Positions 23,327 to 31,983 of a stretch of 64,000 bases of DNA are shown here, piece by piece (the first letter of the stretch is position 1; the number at the start of each line of letters is the position of its first letter). Source of the DNA: Micropruina sonneratiae (GTDB taxonomy: Bacteria; Actinomycetota; Actinomycetes; Propionibacteriales; Propionibacteriaceae); contig NZ_JAPDHX010000001.1 of the NCBI RefSeq assembly GCF_025972045.1, forward strand, positions 395,181-459,180, given 5' to 3'. The position numbers and the translations under genes were made by a program. The notes below the pieces were generated by a model. It saw only the letters and a program-made list of their open reading frames with translations. It was not told where the DNA came from and made no database searches.

Positions 23327-24121
23327 TCACACGCGCAGCAGCGTCAGATCCGGGTGCACCTCGGCTCCCAGCTCGGCCAGCCGCCGGACCAGCTCGTCAT
23401 GGGTGGGGTTGTTGTGGCCGACATGGACGGCGACCACCCTCGTCCGGTCGTCCACGGCCCCGATGCTGCGCAGGTCGTCCACGGCCGCGGCGAACGTGGT
23501 GAAGCAGTGGTGGACGCCGTTGGGGGGCTCCGCGTCGCCGAACGTCTCCTCGAGCAACACCAGGTCGAACCGGGTCCCGGTCACTGCAGTGAGCAGGGCC
23601 GAACGCCACGGCCCGGTGTCGGTGGCGTACAGCAGGTGGCGTCCGTCCGGAGCCTCGATCGCGTACAGCACCGCCTCGCCCAGCGCGTGGTGGGTGGCCG
23701 GCAGCACCCGCGCCCGGTAGCCGTCCAGCATCAGCTCGTCCCCGGCGGTCACCGTGGTGAAGGTCACCACCGACTGGTCTGGCGCCAGCCAATCGGTGCA
23801 GCGGGCGATCGCGGGCGCCGGCCCCACCACCTGCAGCGGCACCTCGCTGACCCAGCCGCGATGCATCAGGAAGGCCGGGTCGAGGTGATCGTCGTGGGCG
23901 TGCCCGATCAGCACGGTGCGCACCCCGCTGAGCTCGAGCCCGGCGCGTTGCGCCTGCCGGGGCGCCTCGGGGCCGCAGTCGATCAGCAGCCGGCCGTCGA
24001 TCAGGGCGGAGTTGTTCGTCCTGATCGAGCCGGACGCCCTAGCCTCAGCGCAGGTGGCGCAGCCGCACCAGGCGTTGGGGACGCCGTCGGAGGCGCCGGT
24101 ACCGAGCAGCAGTACGTCCAC
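23327..24121 (-). CDS. MBL-fold metallo-hydrolase (PhnP-like)
   Basis: The 264-residue protein starts (GTG) MDVLLLGTGASDGVPNAW-CGCATC, with the two N-terminal cysteine pairs typical of PhnP-type proteins. The metal-binding HxHxDH motif is HAHDDHLDP near residue 74. Further ligands are H in LPATHHALG, D in YATDTGPW and H in VAVHVGHNN. The fold suggests a phosphodiesterase acting on a small cyclic phosphate or similar ester. In some actinobacteria related domains accompany cobalamin kinase, but no such gene is here. The substrate is therefore unknown. It is divergent from the glycosyltransferase gene. Confidence 0.85.
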   Translation of the reverse strand: MDVLLLGTGASDGVPNAWCGCATCAEARASGSIRTNNSALIDGRLLIDCGPEAPRQAQRAGLELSGVRTVLIGHAHDDHLDPAFLMHRGWVSEVPLQVVGPAPAIARCTDWLAPDQSVVTFTTVTAGDELMLDGYRARVLPATHHALGEAVLYAIEAPDGRHLLYATDTGPWRSALLTAVTGTRFDLVLLEETFGDAEPPNGVHHCFTTFAAAVDDLRSIGAVDDRTRVVAVHVGHNNPTHDELVRRLAELGAEVHPDLTLLRV

Positions 24122-24174
24122 GGGGCCACGGTAGCGATTGCTGCCATGATGGACGCCGACCGGAAGGGGAATCC

Positions 24175-25863
24175 GTGGCTGCAGCGTCCAGCACCCGGCG
24201 CGTCTGGGTGGCGCTGTCGATCCTGCTACCCGCCGCCGTAGTGGGCGTGATGACGTGGCTGCGGCGTTGGGTCTCCGACGACGGGTTCATCAACGTGCGG
24301 GTCATTCTGCAACTGGTCGCCGGCAACGGCCCCACCTACAACCTCAACGAACGGGTCGAGGTCGGCACCTCCACCCTATGGCTTGGCCTCGTCACGCTCG
24401 GCAAGCTGATCGCGCCCGCCGCCGAGGTCGGACAGGTGATGGTGGTGCTGGGTACCGGCCTGATCACCCTGGCCATGCTGCTGCTGGGCCTGGCCGGGCT
24501 GCACCTGCTGCCGGCGCGCGCCCGGGTCGTCCTGCCGCTCGGCACCGCCGCGCTCGCCGGGCTGTCGCCGTTGTGGGATTTCGGCACCTCGGGGCTGGAG
24601 ACCTCGCTCACCTTCTGCTGGATCGCCGCCTGCTTCTGGGCGCTGGCCCGGCGCTGGGCGAACCGGCCCCGGTCGCCCCTGCCCGCGTGGCGTCCGTTCC
24701 CCGTCGCGGTGCTGATCGGGCTGGGCGTCCTGATCCGGCCCGACCTTGCCCTGGTCAGCCTGATCTTCGGGGTGATGCTGCTGTGCCAGTCCGAGCGCCG
24801 GATCGGCGGCTGGCTGGGTGCGGCCGGGCTGGCCCTGGCGATCCCGGTCGGCTACGAGATCTTCCGAATGGGCTACTACGCCTCGCTGGTGCCCAACACG
24901 GCGCTGGCCAAGGCCAACGCGTCGCCCGAGCAGGGCTTGTTCTATCTGCGCGACTTCGTGCTCACCTATCACCTGTACCTGCCGGTGGCGATCGCGCTGG
25001 CGTGCTACGTCGTCGCCCTGGTCGCCGGCGTCCGGGATCGGGACCCCGGACTTGTCGCGCTGTGGCTGGGCCCGCTGGTAGCGGCCGGCGTGCACGCCGC
25101 CTTCGTGGTTTCGGTCGGCGGTGACTTCATGCACGCCCGCTTCCTGCTGCCCGCCACCGTGCTGCTGTTCGCACCGGCCGCGCTCGTCGCCGGCGCTACC
25201 TGGACGCGGGTGCTGGCGGTGCTGACGATGATCTGGGCGCTCGTTGCCGGGCTCGTCCTGCGTCCGGCGTTGTGGAACGGCATGATCGTCGACGAGCGCA
25301 GCTACTACGCCGCCTTCGTGCCGGACGAGCCGGGCGCCATGGTGATTGCCGAGAACTGGTCGGCCGACGTCGGCTACCAGCTCACTCGCCGCGCCGCCCA
25401 GGACCTGGCCGAGGGCCGCTCCTACTTCGTCGACATCACCAAACCCGACGACGAGTTGCCCACCCATGACGGTAACGGCGTCTACGTGGTGATCAACTCC
25501 CTCGGCATCGCCGGAGTGGGCGCCGGGCTTGTGGTGACGATGGTCGATCCACCCTCGCTCGGCGACCCGATCGGCTCGCGACTCGTGCTGCCGCCGGACG
25601 CTCAGTACCGGGTCGGGCACGCCTACAAGCCGGTGGTGTGGGCGATGGCCCGCTACACCGCCGCCGATGTCCACCCCGACGACCAGGCGCTCAACGACGC
25701 CCGGGCCACCCTGGCCTGCGGCGACATCCCCACTCTGCTCGCCGCCATCTCGGAACCGCTCACCGTGCAACGCTTCCTGACCAACCTGGCGCTGGCGCCG
25801 AAACTGACCATGCTGCGCATCCCCGTCGACCCGGCGCAGGCCAGGGCCGAGCTCTGCGGCTGA
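24175..25863 (+). CDS. GT-C family membrane glycosyltransferase, AftB-like
   Basis: The 562-residue polytopic protein has about nine or ten transmembrane segments in residues 10-395 and a C-terminal extracytoplasmic domain. An early loop, RRWVSDDGFINVRVILQLVAG, carries the paired aspartates of the GT-C catalytic site, followed by NERVEVGTSTLWL. This matches the AftB/ZomB-annotated family. AftB in mycobacteria transfers terminal arabinofuranose from decaprenyl-phosphoryl-arabinose outside the membrane. The next two genes encode DprE1 and DprE2, which make that donor, so an arabinosyltransferase role is a well-supported inference. It starts with GTG, with AAGGGGA 5 nt upstream. Confidence 0.8.
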   Translation: MAAASSTRRVWVALSILLPAAVVGVMTWLRRWVSDDGFINVRVILQLVAGNGPTYNLNERVEVGTSTLWLGLVTLGKLIAPAAEVGQVMVVLGTGLITLAMLLLGLAGLHLLPARARVVLPLGTAALAGLSPLWDFGTSGLETSLTFCWIAACFWALARRWANRPRSPLPAWRPFPVAVLIGLGVLIRPDLALVSLIFGVMLLCQSERRIGGWLGAAGLALAIPVGYEIFRMGYYASLVPNTALAKANASPEQGLFYLRDFVLTYHLYLPVAIALACYVVALVAGVRDRDPGLVALWLGPLVAAGVHAAFVVSVGGDFMHARFLLPATVLLFAPAALVAGATWTRVLAVLTMIWALVAGLVLRPALWNGMIVDERSYYAAFVPDEPGAMVIAENWSADVGYQLTRRAAQDLAEGRSYFVDITKPDDELPTHDGNGVYVVINSLGIAGVGAGLVVTMVDPPSLGDPIGSRLVLPPDAQYRVGHAYKPVVWAMARYTAADVHPDDQALNDARATLACGDIPTLLAAISEPLTVQRFLTNLALAPKLTMLRIPVDPAQARAELCG

Positions 25864-25983
25864 AGTGGTCTCGACAGGCTCGACCAGCGGGGTCTTACCG
25901 TCCGGTGAGACAGCGCGTCCCTCTCCCCGGACGTCTCTCCCGGCAGGCTCCGCCGCGGCGCCCCGGCGATAGACTCGGCGACG

Positions 25984-27414
25984 ATGTCCAGTTCAGTCAC
26001 CGACCTGCCCACCTCGCTTGAAGCTCTCGCCGGCTGGGGGCGGACGTCGCCGGGCCTGGCCCACGTGCTGCGGCCCACCTCCGCCGAGCAGGTGCAGGCC
26101 GCCGTCGCGGCCGTGGCCGATCACAACGCCGACCGCCCTTCGCACCTTCGTCGCGGCATCGTGGCCCGCGGCCTGGGCCGCTCCTACGGCGACGTCGCGC
26201 AGAACACCGGCGGCGTCGTGATCGACATGAACGGCCTCGACACCATCCACTCCATCGACGCCGAGTCGGCGACGGTCGACGTGGACGCCGGGGTCAGCCT
26301 GGACACGCTGATGCGAGCCGCGCTGCCCTACGGGCTGTGGATCCCCGTGCTGCCGGGCACCCGACAGGTCACCATCGGCGGCGCTATCGGTTGCGACGTG
26401 CACGGCAAGAACCACCATTCGGCCGGCTCGTTCGGAGACCACGTCGCCTCGCTGCAACTGCTGGTCGCCGACGGGCGCGTGCTCACCCTCACCCCGGACG
26501 GCTCGGCCGACGACCCCGACGGAAGCCTGTTCTGGGCCACGATCGGCGGCATCGGCCTGACCGGGGTCATCCTGCGCGTGACGCTGAACATGACCCGCAC
26601 CGAGACGGCCTACTTCCTCGCCGACGGTGTCGTCACCCACAGCCTCGACGAGACGATCGCCGTCCATTCCGACGGCTCGGAGGCCAACTACGACTATTCC
26701 TCGGCCTGGTTCGACGCCATCTCGGCGCCGCCGAAGCTGGGCCGGGCGGCGCTGTCCCGTGGCAGTCTGGCCACGCTGGCGCAGCTGCAGGAGTTCGCAC
26801 CCAAGCTCGCCGCCGACCCGCTCGCGTTCAGCGCCAAGCCGCTGTTCGAGCTGCCCGACGTGTTCCCCAACGGCCTGGCCAACAAGCTCAGCTTCTCCGC
26901 GCTCGGCACGCTGTGGTACGCCAAGTCGGGCACCTACACCAACAAGATCCAGACCCTCACCGGCTTCTACCATCCGCTCGACATGTTCAGCGAGTGGAAC
27001 CGTGCCTACGGCCCGGCCGGCTTCCTGCAGTACCAGTTCGTCGTCCCGCCGGCCGCCGTGGAGGAGTTCAAGCAGATCATCGGCGACATCCAGCGGTCCG
27101 GGCACTACTCGTTCCTGAACGTGTTCAAGCTGTTCGGCGAGGGTAACAAGGCCCCACTGAGCTACCCGATGGCGGGCTGGAACGTGTGTGTCGACTTCCC
27201 GATCAAGGCCGGGCTGAACGAGTTCCTCAACGGTCTGGACGCCCGCATCCTGCAGTTCGGCGGCCGGCTCTACACCGCCAAGGATTCCCGCACCAGCGCG
27301 ACCACCTTCCACGCCATGTACCCCGAGATCGACGCCTGGATCGCCACTAGGCGCGGCATCGACCCCGACGGCGTCTTCGTCTCCGACATGGCCCGCCGGC
27401 TCGAGCTGGTCTGA
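25984..27414 (+). CDS. dprE1: Decaprenylphosphoryl-ribose 2-oxidase DprE1
   Basis: The 476-residue FAD-dependent oxidase carries out the first step of epimerising decaprenyl-phosphoryl-ribose to the arabinose form. FAD-binding motifs are [20 protein letters not shown] and [20 protein letters not shown], followed by [11 protein letters not shown]. The active-site cysteine (GWNVCVDF, C402) and lysine ([10 protein letters not shown]433) are 31 residues apart, as are C387 and K418 in the M. tuberculosis enzyme. The cysteine is the one attacked by benzothiazinones. The end MARRLELV matches the family. A TAGACT -10 lies 8 nt before the ATG. It forms an operon with dprE2. Confidence 0.95.
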   Translation: MSSSVTDLPTSLEALAGWGRTSPGLAHVLRPTSAEQVQAAVAAVADHNADRPSHLRRGIVARGLGRSYGDVAQNTGGVVIDMNGLDTIHSIDAESATVDVDAGVSLDTLMRAALPYGLWIPVLPGTRQVTIGGAIGCDVHGKNHHSAGSFGDHVASLQLLVADGRVLTLTPDGSADDPDGSLFWATIGGIGLTGVILRVTLNMTRTETAYFLADGVVTHSLDETIAVHSDGSEANYDYSSAWFDAISAPPKLGRAALSRGSLATLAQLQEFAPKLAADPLAFSAKPLFELPDVFPNGLANKLSFSALGTLWYAKSGTYTNKIQTLTGFYHPLDMFSEWNRAYGPAGFLQYQFVVPPAAVEEFKQIIGDIQRSGHYSFLNVFKLFGEGNKAPLSYPMAGWNVCVDFPIKAGLNEFLNGLDARILQFGGRLYTAKDSRTSATTFHAMYPEIDAWIATRRGIDPDGVFVSDMARRLELV

Positions 27415-27442
27415 CCCCACCCCCCGCAGAAAGCGAGTACCC

Positions 27443-28204
27443 ATGTTCGACGCCGTCGGCAACCCGCAGTCGATACTGCTGCTGGGCGGCACGTCCGAGA
27501 TCGGCCTGGCCGTGTGCAGCGAGTACCTGCGCCGCCAGCCGGTGCGGATCGTGCTCGCCTGCCAACCCGGTGACCCGGCGACCGCCGCCGCGGTCGAGTC
27601 GCTGCAGGTGCAGGGTGCCACCGCCGTCGAGGTCGTCGATTTCGACGCCACCGACTTCGGCTCGCATCCGGCCGTCATCGAGCAGGCGTTCGCCGGGGGC
27701 GACATCGACCTGGCCATCGTCGCCTTCGGGCTGCTCGGCGACGCCGAGGAGCTGTGGCAGAACCAGGCCAAGGCGGTGCAGATCGCCCAGGTCAACTACA
27801 CCGGCGCGGTGAGTGTCGGCGTCCTGCTCGGCGAGCGGTTCAAGGCTCAGGGGCACGGCCAGATCGTCGCGATGAGCACCGTCGCCGGCGAGCGCGTCCG
27901 GCGTTCCAACTTCGTCTACGGCTCGACCAAGGCCGGCCTGGACGGCTTCTACCTCAACCTCGGCGAGGCACTGGAGGGGCTCGGCCCGAAGGTGCTGGTG
28001 GTCCGCCCCGGCCAGGTCCGCACCCGGATGTCGGCTGGTGTCAAAGAGGCGCCACTGACGGTGAACAAGGAGGACGCCGCCCGTCAGATCGTCGCCGCCG
28101 TCGCCGACGGCAAGGAGCTGATCTGGGTGCCGCCGGCCTTCCGGTTCGTGATGATGGCGCTGCGGCACGTGCCGCGTCCGATCTTCCGCAAGCTACCGCT
28201 CTGA
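27443..28204 (+). CDS. dprE2: Decaprenylphosphoryl-2-keto-pentose reductase DprE2
   Basis: The 253-residue short-chain dehydrogenase reduces the keto intermediate from DprE1 to decaprenyl-phosphoryl-arabinose. The nucleotide-binding motif is [20 protein letters not shown] and the catalytic motif is [19 protein letters not shown] (Y-x3-K). A catalytic serine lies in [10 protein letters not shown]. The end [17 protein letters not shown] is typical of the DprE2 C-terminus. It lies 28 bp after dprE1 on the same strand with a GAAAG site before the ATG. Together with the upstream GT-C gene it forms a compact D-arabinose module. Confidence 0.93.
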   Translation: MFDAVGNPQSILLLGGTSEIGLAVCSEYLRRQPVRIVLACQPGDPATAAAVESLQVQGATAVEVVDFDATDFGSHPAVIEQAFAGGDIDLAIVAFGLLGDAEELWQNQAKAVQIAQVNYTGAVSVGVLLGERFKAQGHGQIVAMSTVAGERVRRSNFVYGSTKAGLDGFYLNLGEALEGLGPKVLVVRPGQVRTRMSAGVKEAPLTVNKEDAARQIVAAVADGKELIWVPPAFRFVMMALRHVPRPIFRKLPL

Positions 28205-28268
28205 CCGACCCCGGGCAGCGGCGCCCGAGGGTCGGCCTGAGCCGGCTCAGCCGAACCGGGCCCTGCGG

Positions 28269-28628
28269 TCACCGTGCCGTCAGGTAGCCCAGCGGCTCGG
28301 CGACCAGGGTGCGGTAGGAGAAGGTCTGGGTCGCGCCCTCGATGATCGTCAGGTACTCGTCGGGCGAGACGCGGTAGACCGACCGACGCTGCTCGCTCAT
28401 CGGATGCCGCGGCCTGAACACCCATGCGCAACGTTCCGCCTCGCGGCGGGCCCGGTCGCGGGCCCGCCAGGTCTGCTGGGTGACCGGTTCGGCCAGCCAG
28501 CGCATCGTGTTCCCCGACCCGACCAGTTGCTCCACCAGCAGGGTGTACTCGACGTTGGCGGGTTCGCGCGGGTCGCGTTCCTGCTCGTCGGACGGCATCG
28601 GCAGGGTCGGCCACTGGGCTTCGGTCAT
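28269..28628 (-). CDS. Hypothetical protein
   Basis: This 119-residue soluble protein starts MTEAQWPTLPMPSDEQERDP. It contains VEYTLLVEQLVGSGNTMRWL, WRARDRARREAERCAWVFRP and VYRVSPDEYLTIIEGATQTF. There is no signal peptide or membrane segment. I do not recognise the family. ATG at 28628 was chosen over an upstream in-frame start because the latter would reach into the gap before the PIG-L gene without any ribosome binding site. It is convergent with dprE2 and downstream of the PIG-L gene, with which it could be co-transcribed. Confidence 0.6.
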   Translation of the reverse strand: MTEAQWPTLPMPSDEQERDPREPANVEYTLLVEQLVGSGNTMRWLAEPVTQQTWRARDRARREAERCAWVFRPRHPMSEQRRSVYRVSPDEYLTIIEGATQTFSYRTLVAEPLGYLTAR

Positions 28629-28662
28629 GGGCCGATTGTTCCGCACCCGGTGGTCACGGCGG

Positions 28663-29454
28663 TCAGAAGAACCAGCCGCGCCGCATCGGGTCCTGGCTGC
28701 CCACCTCGATGTAGTGCTCGAAGATGAACATCATCGCGAACGCCTCCGCAGGCATCGCCAGCATGCCCTGCACGTCGGCCTGGCTGGCGTGGCATTCCAT
28801 CATCGCCCGCCGGGTGGCGAGTTCGGCGGACACGTCGACCTGCAGGCTGAGGTCCGCCTCGGGCGTGCCGATCGGGTTGCCGTCCGCCATCGGGGCGTCC
28901 GGGTCGAAGTCCTCGGCGTCCGCCACACCGGCCTCGCGGGCGAGCCGGAACTGTTCACGGGCCAGGTCGCGGTTCATGGTCGCCTCGAACAGCCGCACCC
29001 TCTCCCCGGACGCCTGATGCGCCCGGCGCACGACCTGATGCACCCGGACGTGGTCGGGGTGGCCGTAGTTGCCGTGCCAGTCGTAACCGACCAGCACGTC
29101 GGGCCGTTCGGCCTCGATCAGCGCGCTGAGCCGTCCGGACGCCTCGTCGAGATCGGCGCGCGCGAACGCGGCCGGGTCGTTGTTCTGTTCCCAGCCGTAC
29201 ATCCCCGAGTCGCTGTAGCCCAGCCAGTGCACCCGCGCCACCCCGGCGATCTCGGCCGCCCGCGCCGCCTCGGCCATCCGGTGCGCTGCCAGCGTGGTGC
29301 CCTCGACGAGGTTGTCGGGCAGGGAGCCGTGCTCGCCGTGGGTGGCGAACACCACCACCACGGTGTGGCCCTCCCTGGCCGCCCGGATCATCGAACCCGC
29401 GGTCAGCGTGCCCTCGTCGTCGGGGTGGGCATGGACGAACATGATCGTTGCCAT
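28663..29454 (-). CDS. PIG-L/LmbE family N-acetyl-sugar deacetylase
   Basis: The 263-residue protein has the zinc-binding motif AHPDDE at residues 9-14 and the second motif HGNYGHPDH near residue 130, as in MshB, Mca and other LmbE-family deacetylases. These enzymes remove N-acetyl groups from sugar conjugates such as mycothiol intermediates or GlcNAc-inositol. Length and motifs fit the family, but the substrate cannot be assigned because no other mycothiol gene is in the window. A probable ribosome binding site lies upstream, and the small hypothetical gene follows 34 bp after the stop. Confidence 0.85.
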   Translation of the reverse strand: MATIMFVHAHPDDEGTLTAGSMIRAAREGHTVVVVFATHGEHGSLPDNLVEGTTLAAHRMAEAARAAEIAGVARVHWLGYSDSGMYGWEQNNDPAAFARADLDEASGRLSALIEAERPDVLVGYDWHGNYGHPDHVRVHQVVRRAHQASGERVRLFEATMNRDLAREQFRLAREAGVADAEDFDPDAPMADGNPIGTPEADLSLQVDVSAELATRRAMMECHASQADVQGMLAMPAEAFAMMFIFEHYIEVGSQDPMRRGWFF

Positions 29455-29503
29455 GGCCGCCAGTATGCCTGCGCTGGCGAACCTCCCGTGACCCGCGGAA
29501 CGG

Positions 29504-30799
29504 TCAGAAGAAGACGAGGTCGCTGATCGTCACCAGCCCGGCTGCGGCGAACACCTCGATCGAGCAGGTGTCGATGAGAACCTCGACCGTGACGCTGCTG
29601 GGCCGTTCGGGGATCTCGGCCCACTGCCGCGTGCCGAAGCCCTCGTGGAAGTCGCCCCTGCCCACCCCGCGGCGGTCGAGGCTGAGCACTCCGTTGTGGT
29701 ACTCCAGCGCGACGCCGTGCAGGGGGACGTGGTCGCCATCGGCCAGGGTGTGGTGCAGCAGGGCGGAGGCGGGCAGTTCGCGCACCGGCCGCTGCCGCAG
29801 CAGATACCTGTCGGCCAGCCGGACCAGTCCCAGCTCCCTCGGAACGGTCATCATGCTGCGGCCGCCGGTCAGCGGGATGTGGTGGGCGTAGTCCCAGTTG
29901 TTCATCCAGCCCAGCACGATGCGGCGTTGGTCGGGGACGTCGGCGAAGCTGGTGACCGCGTAGCAGTCCCGACCGAAATCGAACCAGTCGTAGGCGCGCA
30001 GCAGCGGGTCGTCCAGGCCGAGCGAGCGGTCGGTGGAGACGCCGACGACGGCGTCCGGGGTGAAGGTGACACCGTCGAAGTCGCCGACGAAATACTGGCA
30101 GCCGCTGCCACCGGCGACCGCGCCCGGGTTCAGGTTGACCAGCAGCACCCACTTGGAGCCCTCGTCGTTGTCGACCGGCAGTTCGAACAGGTCGGGGCAC
30201 TCCCAGGCCCCGGCTGCGGCGTGGGCCGGCCCGAAGCTGGAGCGGTACCGCCAGTGCACCAGGTCGGGGGAGGTGTGAATGAGCACCTGCTGGTCCTCCG
30301 CCTCGACCGCGACCATCACCCACTCGTCGCCGTGCCGGAACACCTTGGGGTCGCGGAAGTTGGCCGACCCCCGGTCGAGCACCGGGTTGCCGGGGTACGG
30401 CGTCCAGTGGCTGCCGCCGTCCAGGCTGTAGGCGAGCCACTGGGCCTCGGTGCCCTGGCGTGCAGAGCCGGGCAGGTAGTGCGCGGTGTAGATGGCCACC
30501 AGGGGCGGCCAGTCGGTGCTGCCCAGGCCCGAGGAGTTGGTGGCGTCGAAGACGCAGCTGCCGGAGTAGACCTGTTCGGTGGCGGTGTGCCACAACGCGA
30601 CGGGGTGCTCCGTCCAGTGCAGCAGGTCGGGTGAGGTGGCGTGGCCCCACGACATGTTGCCCCACACCGTCTCGGAGGGGTTGCACTGGTAGAACGCGTG
30701 CCAGGTGCCGGCGTAGTGGATCAGCCCATTGGGGTCGTTCATCCAGCTGCTGCGGGGGGCATAGTGCCAGCGGGGGCGGGAATGCTGCCGGTCGCTCAT
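29504..30799 (-). CDS. Glycoside hydrolase family 32 (beta-fructosidase/sucrose hydrolase)
   Basis: The 431-residue protein hydrolyses beta-fructosides such as sucrose or fructans. The GH32 catalytic motifs are WMNDPNGLIHY (nucleophile D22), FRDPKVFR (transition-state stabiliser) and WECPDLFEL (acid/base E). A C-terminal beta-sandwich ends with TVEVLIDTCSIEVFAAAGLV, also typical. There is no signal peptide from the ATG at 30799, so it is probably cytoplasmic. The start overlaps by 4 nt the stop of a truncated lipase-like frame upstream, suggesting the gene was once a downstream member of an operon. No sugar transporter is adjacent. Confidence 0.92.
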   Translation of the reverse strand: MSDRQHSRPRWHYAPRSSWMNDPNGLIHYAGTWHAFYQCNPSETVWGNMSWGHATSPDLLHWTEHPVALWHTATEQVYSGSCVFDATNSSGLGSTDWPPLVAIYTAHYLPGSARQGTEAQWLAYSLDGGSHWTPYPGNPVLDRGSANFRDPKVFRHGDEWVMVAVEAEDQQVLIHTSPDLVHWRYRSSFGPAHAAAGAWECPDLFELPVDNDEGSKWVLLVNLNPGAVAGGSGCQYFVGDFDGVTFTPDAVVGVSTDRSLGLDDPLLRAYDWFDFGRDCYAVTSFADVPDQRRIVLGWMNNWDYAHHIPLTGGRSMMTVPRELGLVRLADRYLLRQRPVRELPASALLHHTLADGDHVPLHGVALEYHNGVLSLDRRGVGRGDFHEGFGTRQWAEIPERPSSVTVEVLIDTCSIEVFAAAGLVTISDLVFF

Positions 30800-31113
30800 G
30801 ACGGACAGTTTCCCGTGGTGGCTGTGCCGGCGAGTCGGGCGGCGGTCCACGCCACCAGGTCGTCGGACAGCTGCGAGCCCACCTCGAGGACGCTCATGTG
30901 CGTGCCGCCCGGGTAGCCGATGGTCTCGACGTTCACACCCGCGGCGCACAACCGCACCACGTAGTCGCGGGTGGACGCGTAGGGGATCACTTCGTCCGTC
31001 TCGCCCTGACCGATGAAGACCGGGGCGTCGAAGGGCCCGGTGGTGACGTTTTCGCGAAGCCGGACGCCGCCCGGGACTCGGCCACCGGCACGCTCATTCG
31101 GGCACCTTTTCAC
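30796..31113 (-). pseudogene. C-terminal fragment of a lipase-like alpha/beta hydrolase
   Basis: About 80 residues resemble the last fifth of secreted lipases: FDAPVFIGQGETDEVIPYAS holds the acid residue (D) and YPGGTHMSVLEVG holds the catalytic histidine. The nucleophile-serine region and everything before it are missing. Only 16 bp separate the fragment from the stop of the amidase gene, so there is no room for the rest of the enzyme. The reading frame is open for 105 codons and its stop overlaps the GH32 start by 4 nt, so it may still be translated. The most likely history is a deletion that removed the 5' part. Confidence 0.7.
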
Positions 31114-31129
31114 GTCCGGCGGGCGGGTG

Positions 31130-31972
31130 TCAGGCCAGCGCCCCGGTCAGGCCGGCCACGATCGCACGGGCCACCTTCGCCCGGAAGGACGCCGAACGTT
31201 GGAGCGCCAGGTCGGCCTCGTCGCGCATGTTGCCCAGCTCGAGCATCACCCCGGGGACGCGAACGAGATTGAGCCCGGCGATGTCGCTGCGAGAGTGGAT
31301 CGCGGTGCCGCCGCCGATGTAGGTGGAGCGTGGCAGGCCGGTGTCGTCGAGTTCGGTCCGCAGGGCGCGGGCCAGCGCCACCGACGCGCGCTCGACGGCC
31401 GCGCCGCCGACCATCGTCGACGAGACGATGATGTGGTAGCCGCGGGCGCCGGGTGCGGTGTTGCCGTCGGCGTGCAGCGACACCAGCGCGTCGGCGCGGG
31501 CGCGGTTGGTGATGGCGGCCCGGACGTTGACGCACGGGCCGCTGCCGGTGTCGTTGGGCCTGGTCAGCACGACGGTGGCGCCCTGTGCGCGCAGCTGTCG
31601 CACCAGAACGGTGGCCAGTTGCCAGGCGAACGCGTGCTCGGCGTAGTCGCCGCCGGCGGTGCCCGAGGTGTTGCACGCCTTGGTGAAGCCGTTGCCCGCC
31701 GGCACCTGCCGGTTGAGCGCCGTCGTCCACAGGCCGTTGTGGCCAGGGTCGACCACGATCCGGCGTCCGGCCAGGGGTTTCACCAGGGTCCTCGCCGTGA
31801 TCGCCGGGGTGGGCGCAGGCGTCCAGGACGGACTCGCGGTGGGCGTGCGCGTGGGCGTGGCACTGGTGGTGGCGGCCGCCGTCGACAACCCGGCGGTCGG
31901 CCCGGGCACGGGCGCCGCCGTGCAGCCGGCCAGCAGGACGGCGCCCAGGGCGAGCGTGACGAAGCAGCGCAC
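31130..31972 (-). CDS. N-acetylmuramoyl-L-alanine amidase lipoprotein (Amidase_3)
   Basis: This protein of about 280 residues cleaves the amide between muramic acid and the peptide stem in peptidoglycan. GTG at 31972 gives a lipoprotein signal peptide (VRCFVTLALGAVLLAGC) with an AAGGG site 9 nt upstream. A threonine/proline-rich linker precedes the zinc amidase domain. Zinc ligands and catalytic residues are H in VVDPGHNG, E in YAEHAFAWQ, H in LVSLHADGN and E in GVMLELGNM. A longer open frame upstream is antisense or out of register with the MFS gene and is not used. It is co-directional with the MFS gene, 11 bp away. Confidence 0.9.
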   Translation of the reverse strand: MRCFVTLALGAVLLAGCTAAPVPGPTAGLSTAAATTSATPTRTPTASPSWTPAPTPAITARTLVKPLAGRRIVVDPGHNGLWTTALNRQVPAGNGFTKACNTSGTAGGDYAEHAFAWQLATVLVRQLRAQGATVVLTRPNDTGSGPCVNVRAAITNRARADALVSLHADGNTAPGARGYHIIVSSTMVGGAAVERASVALARALRTELDDTGLPRSTYIGGGTAIHSRSDIAGLNLVRVPGVMLELGNMRDEADLALQRSASFRAKVARAIVAGLTGALA

Positions 31973-31983
31973 AGGTGAGCCCT

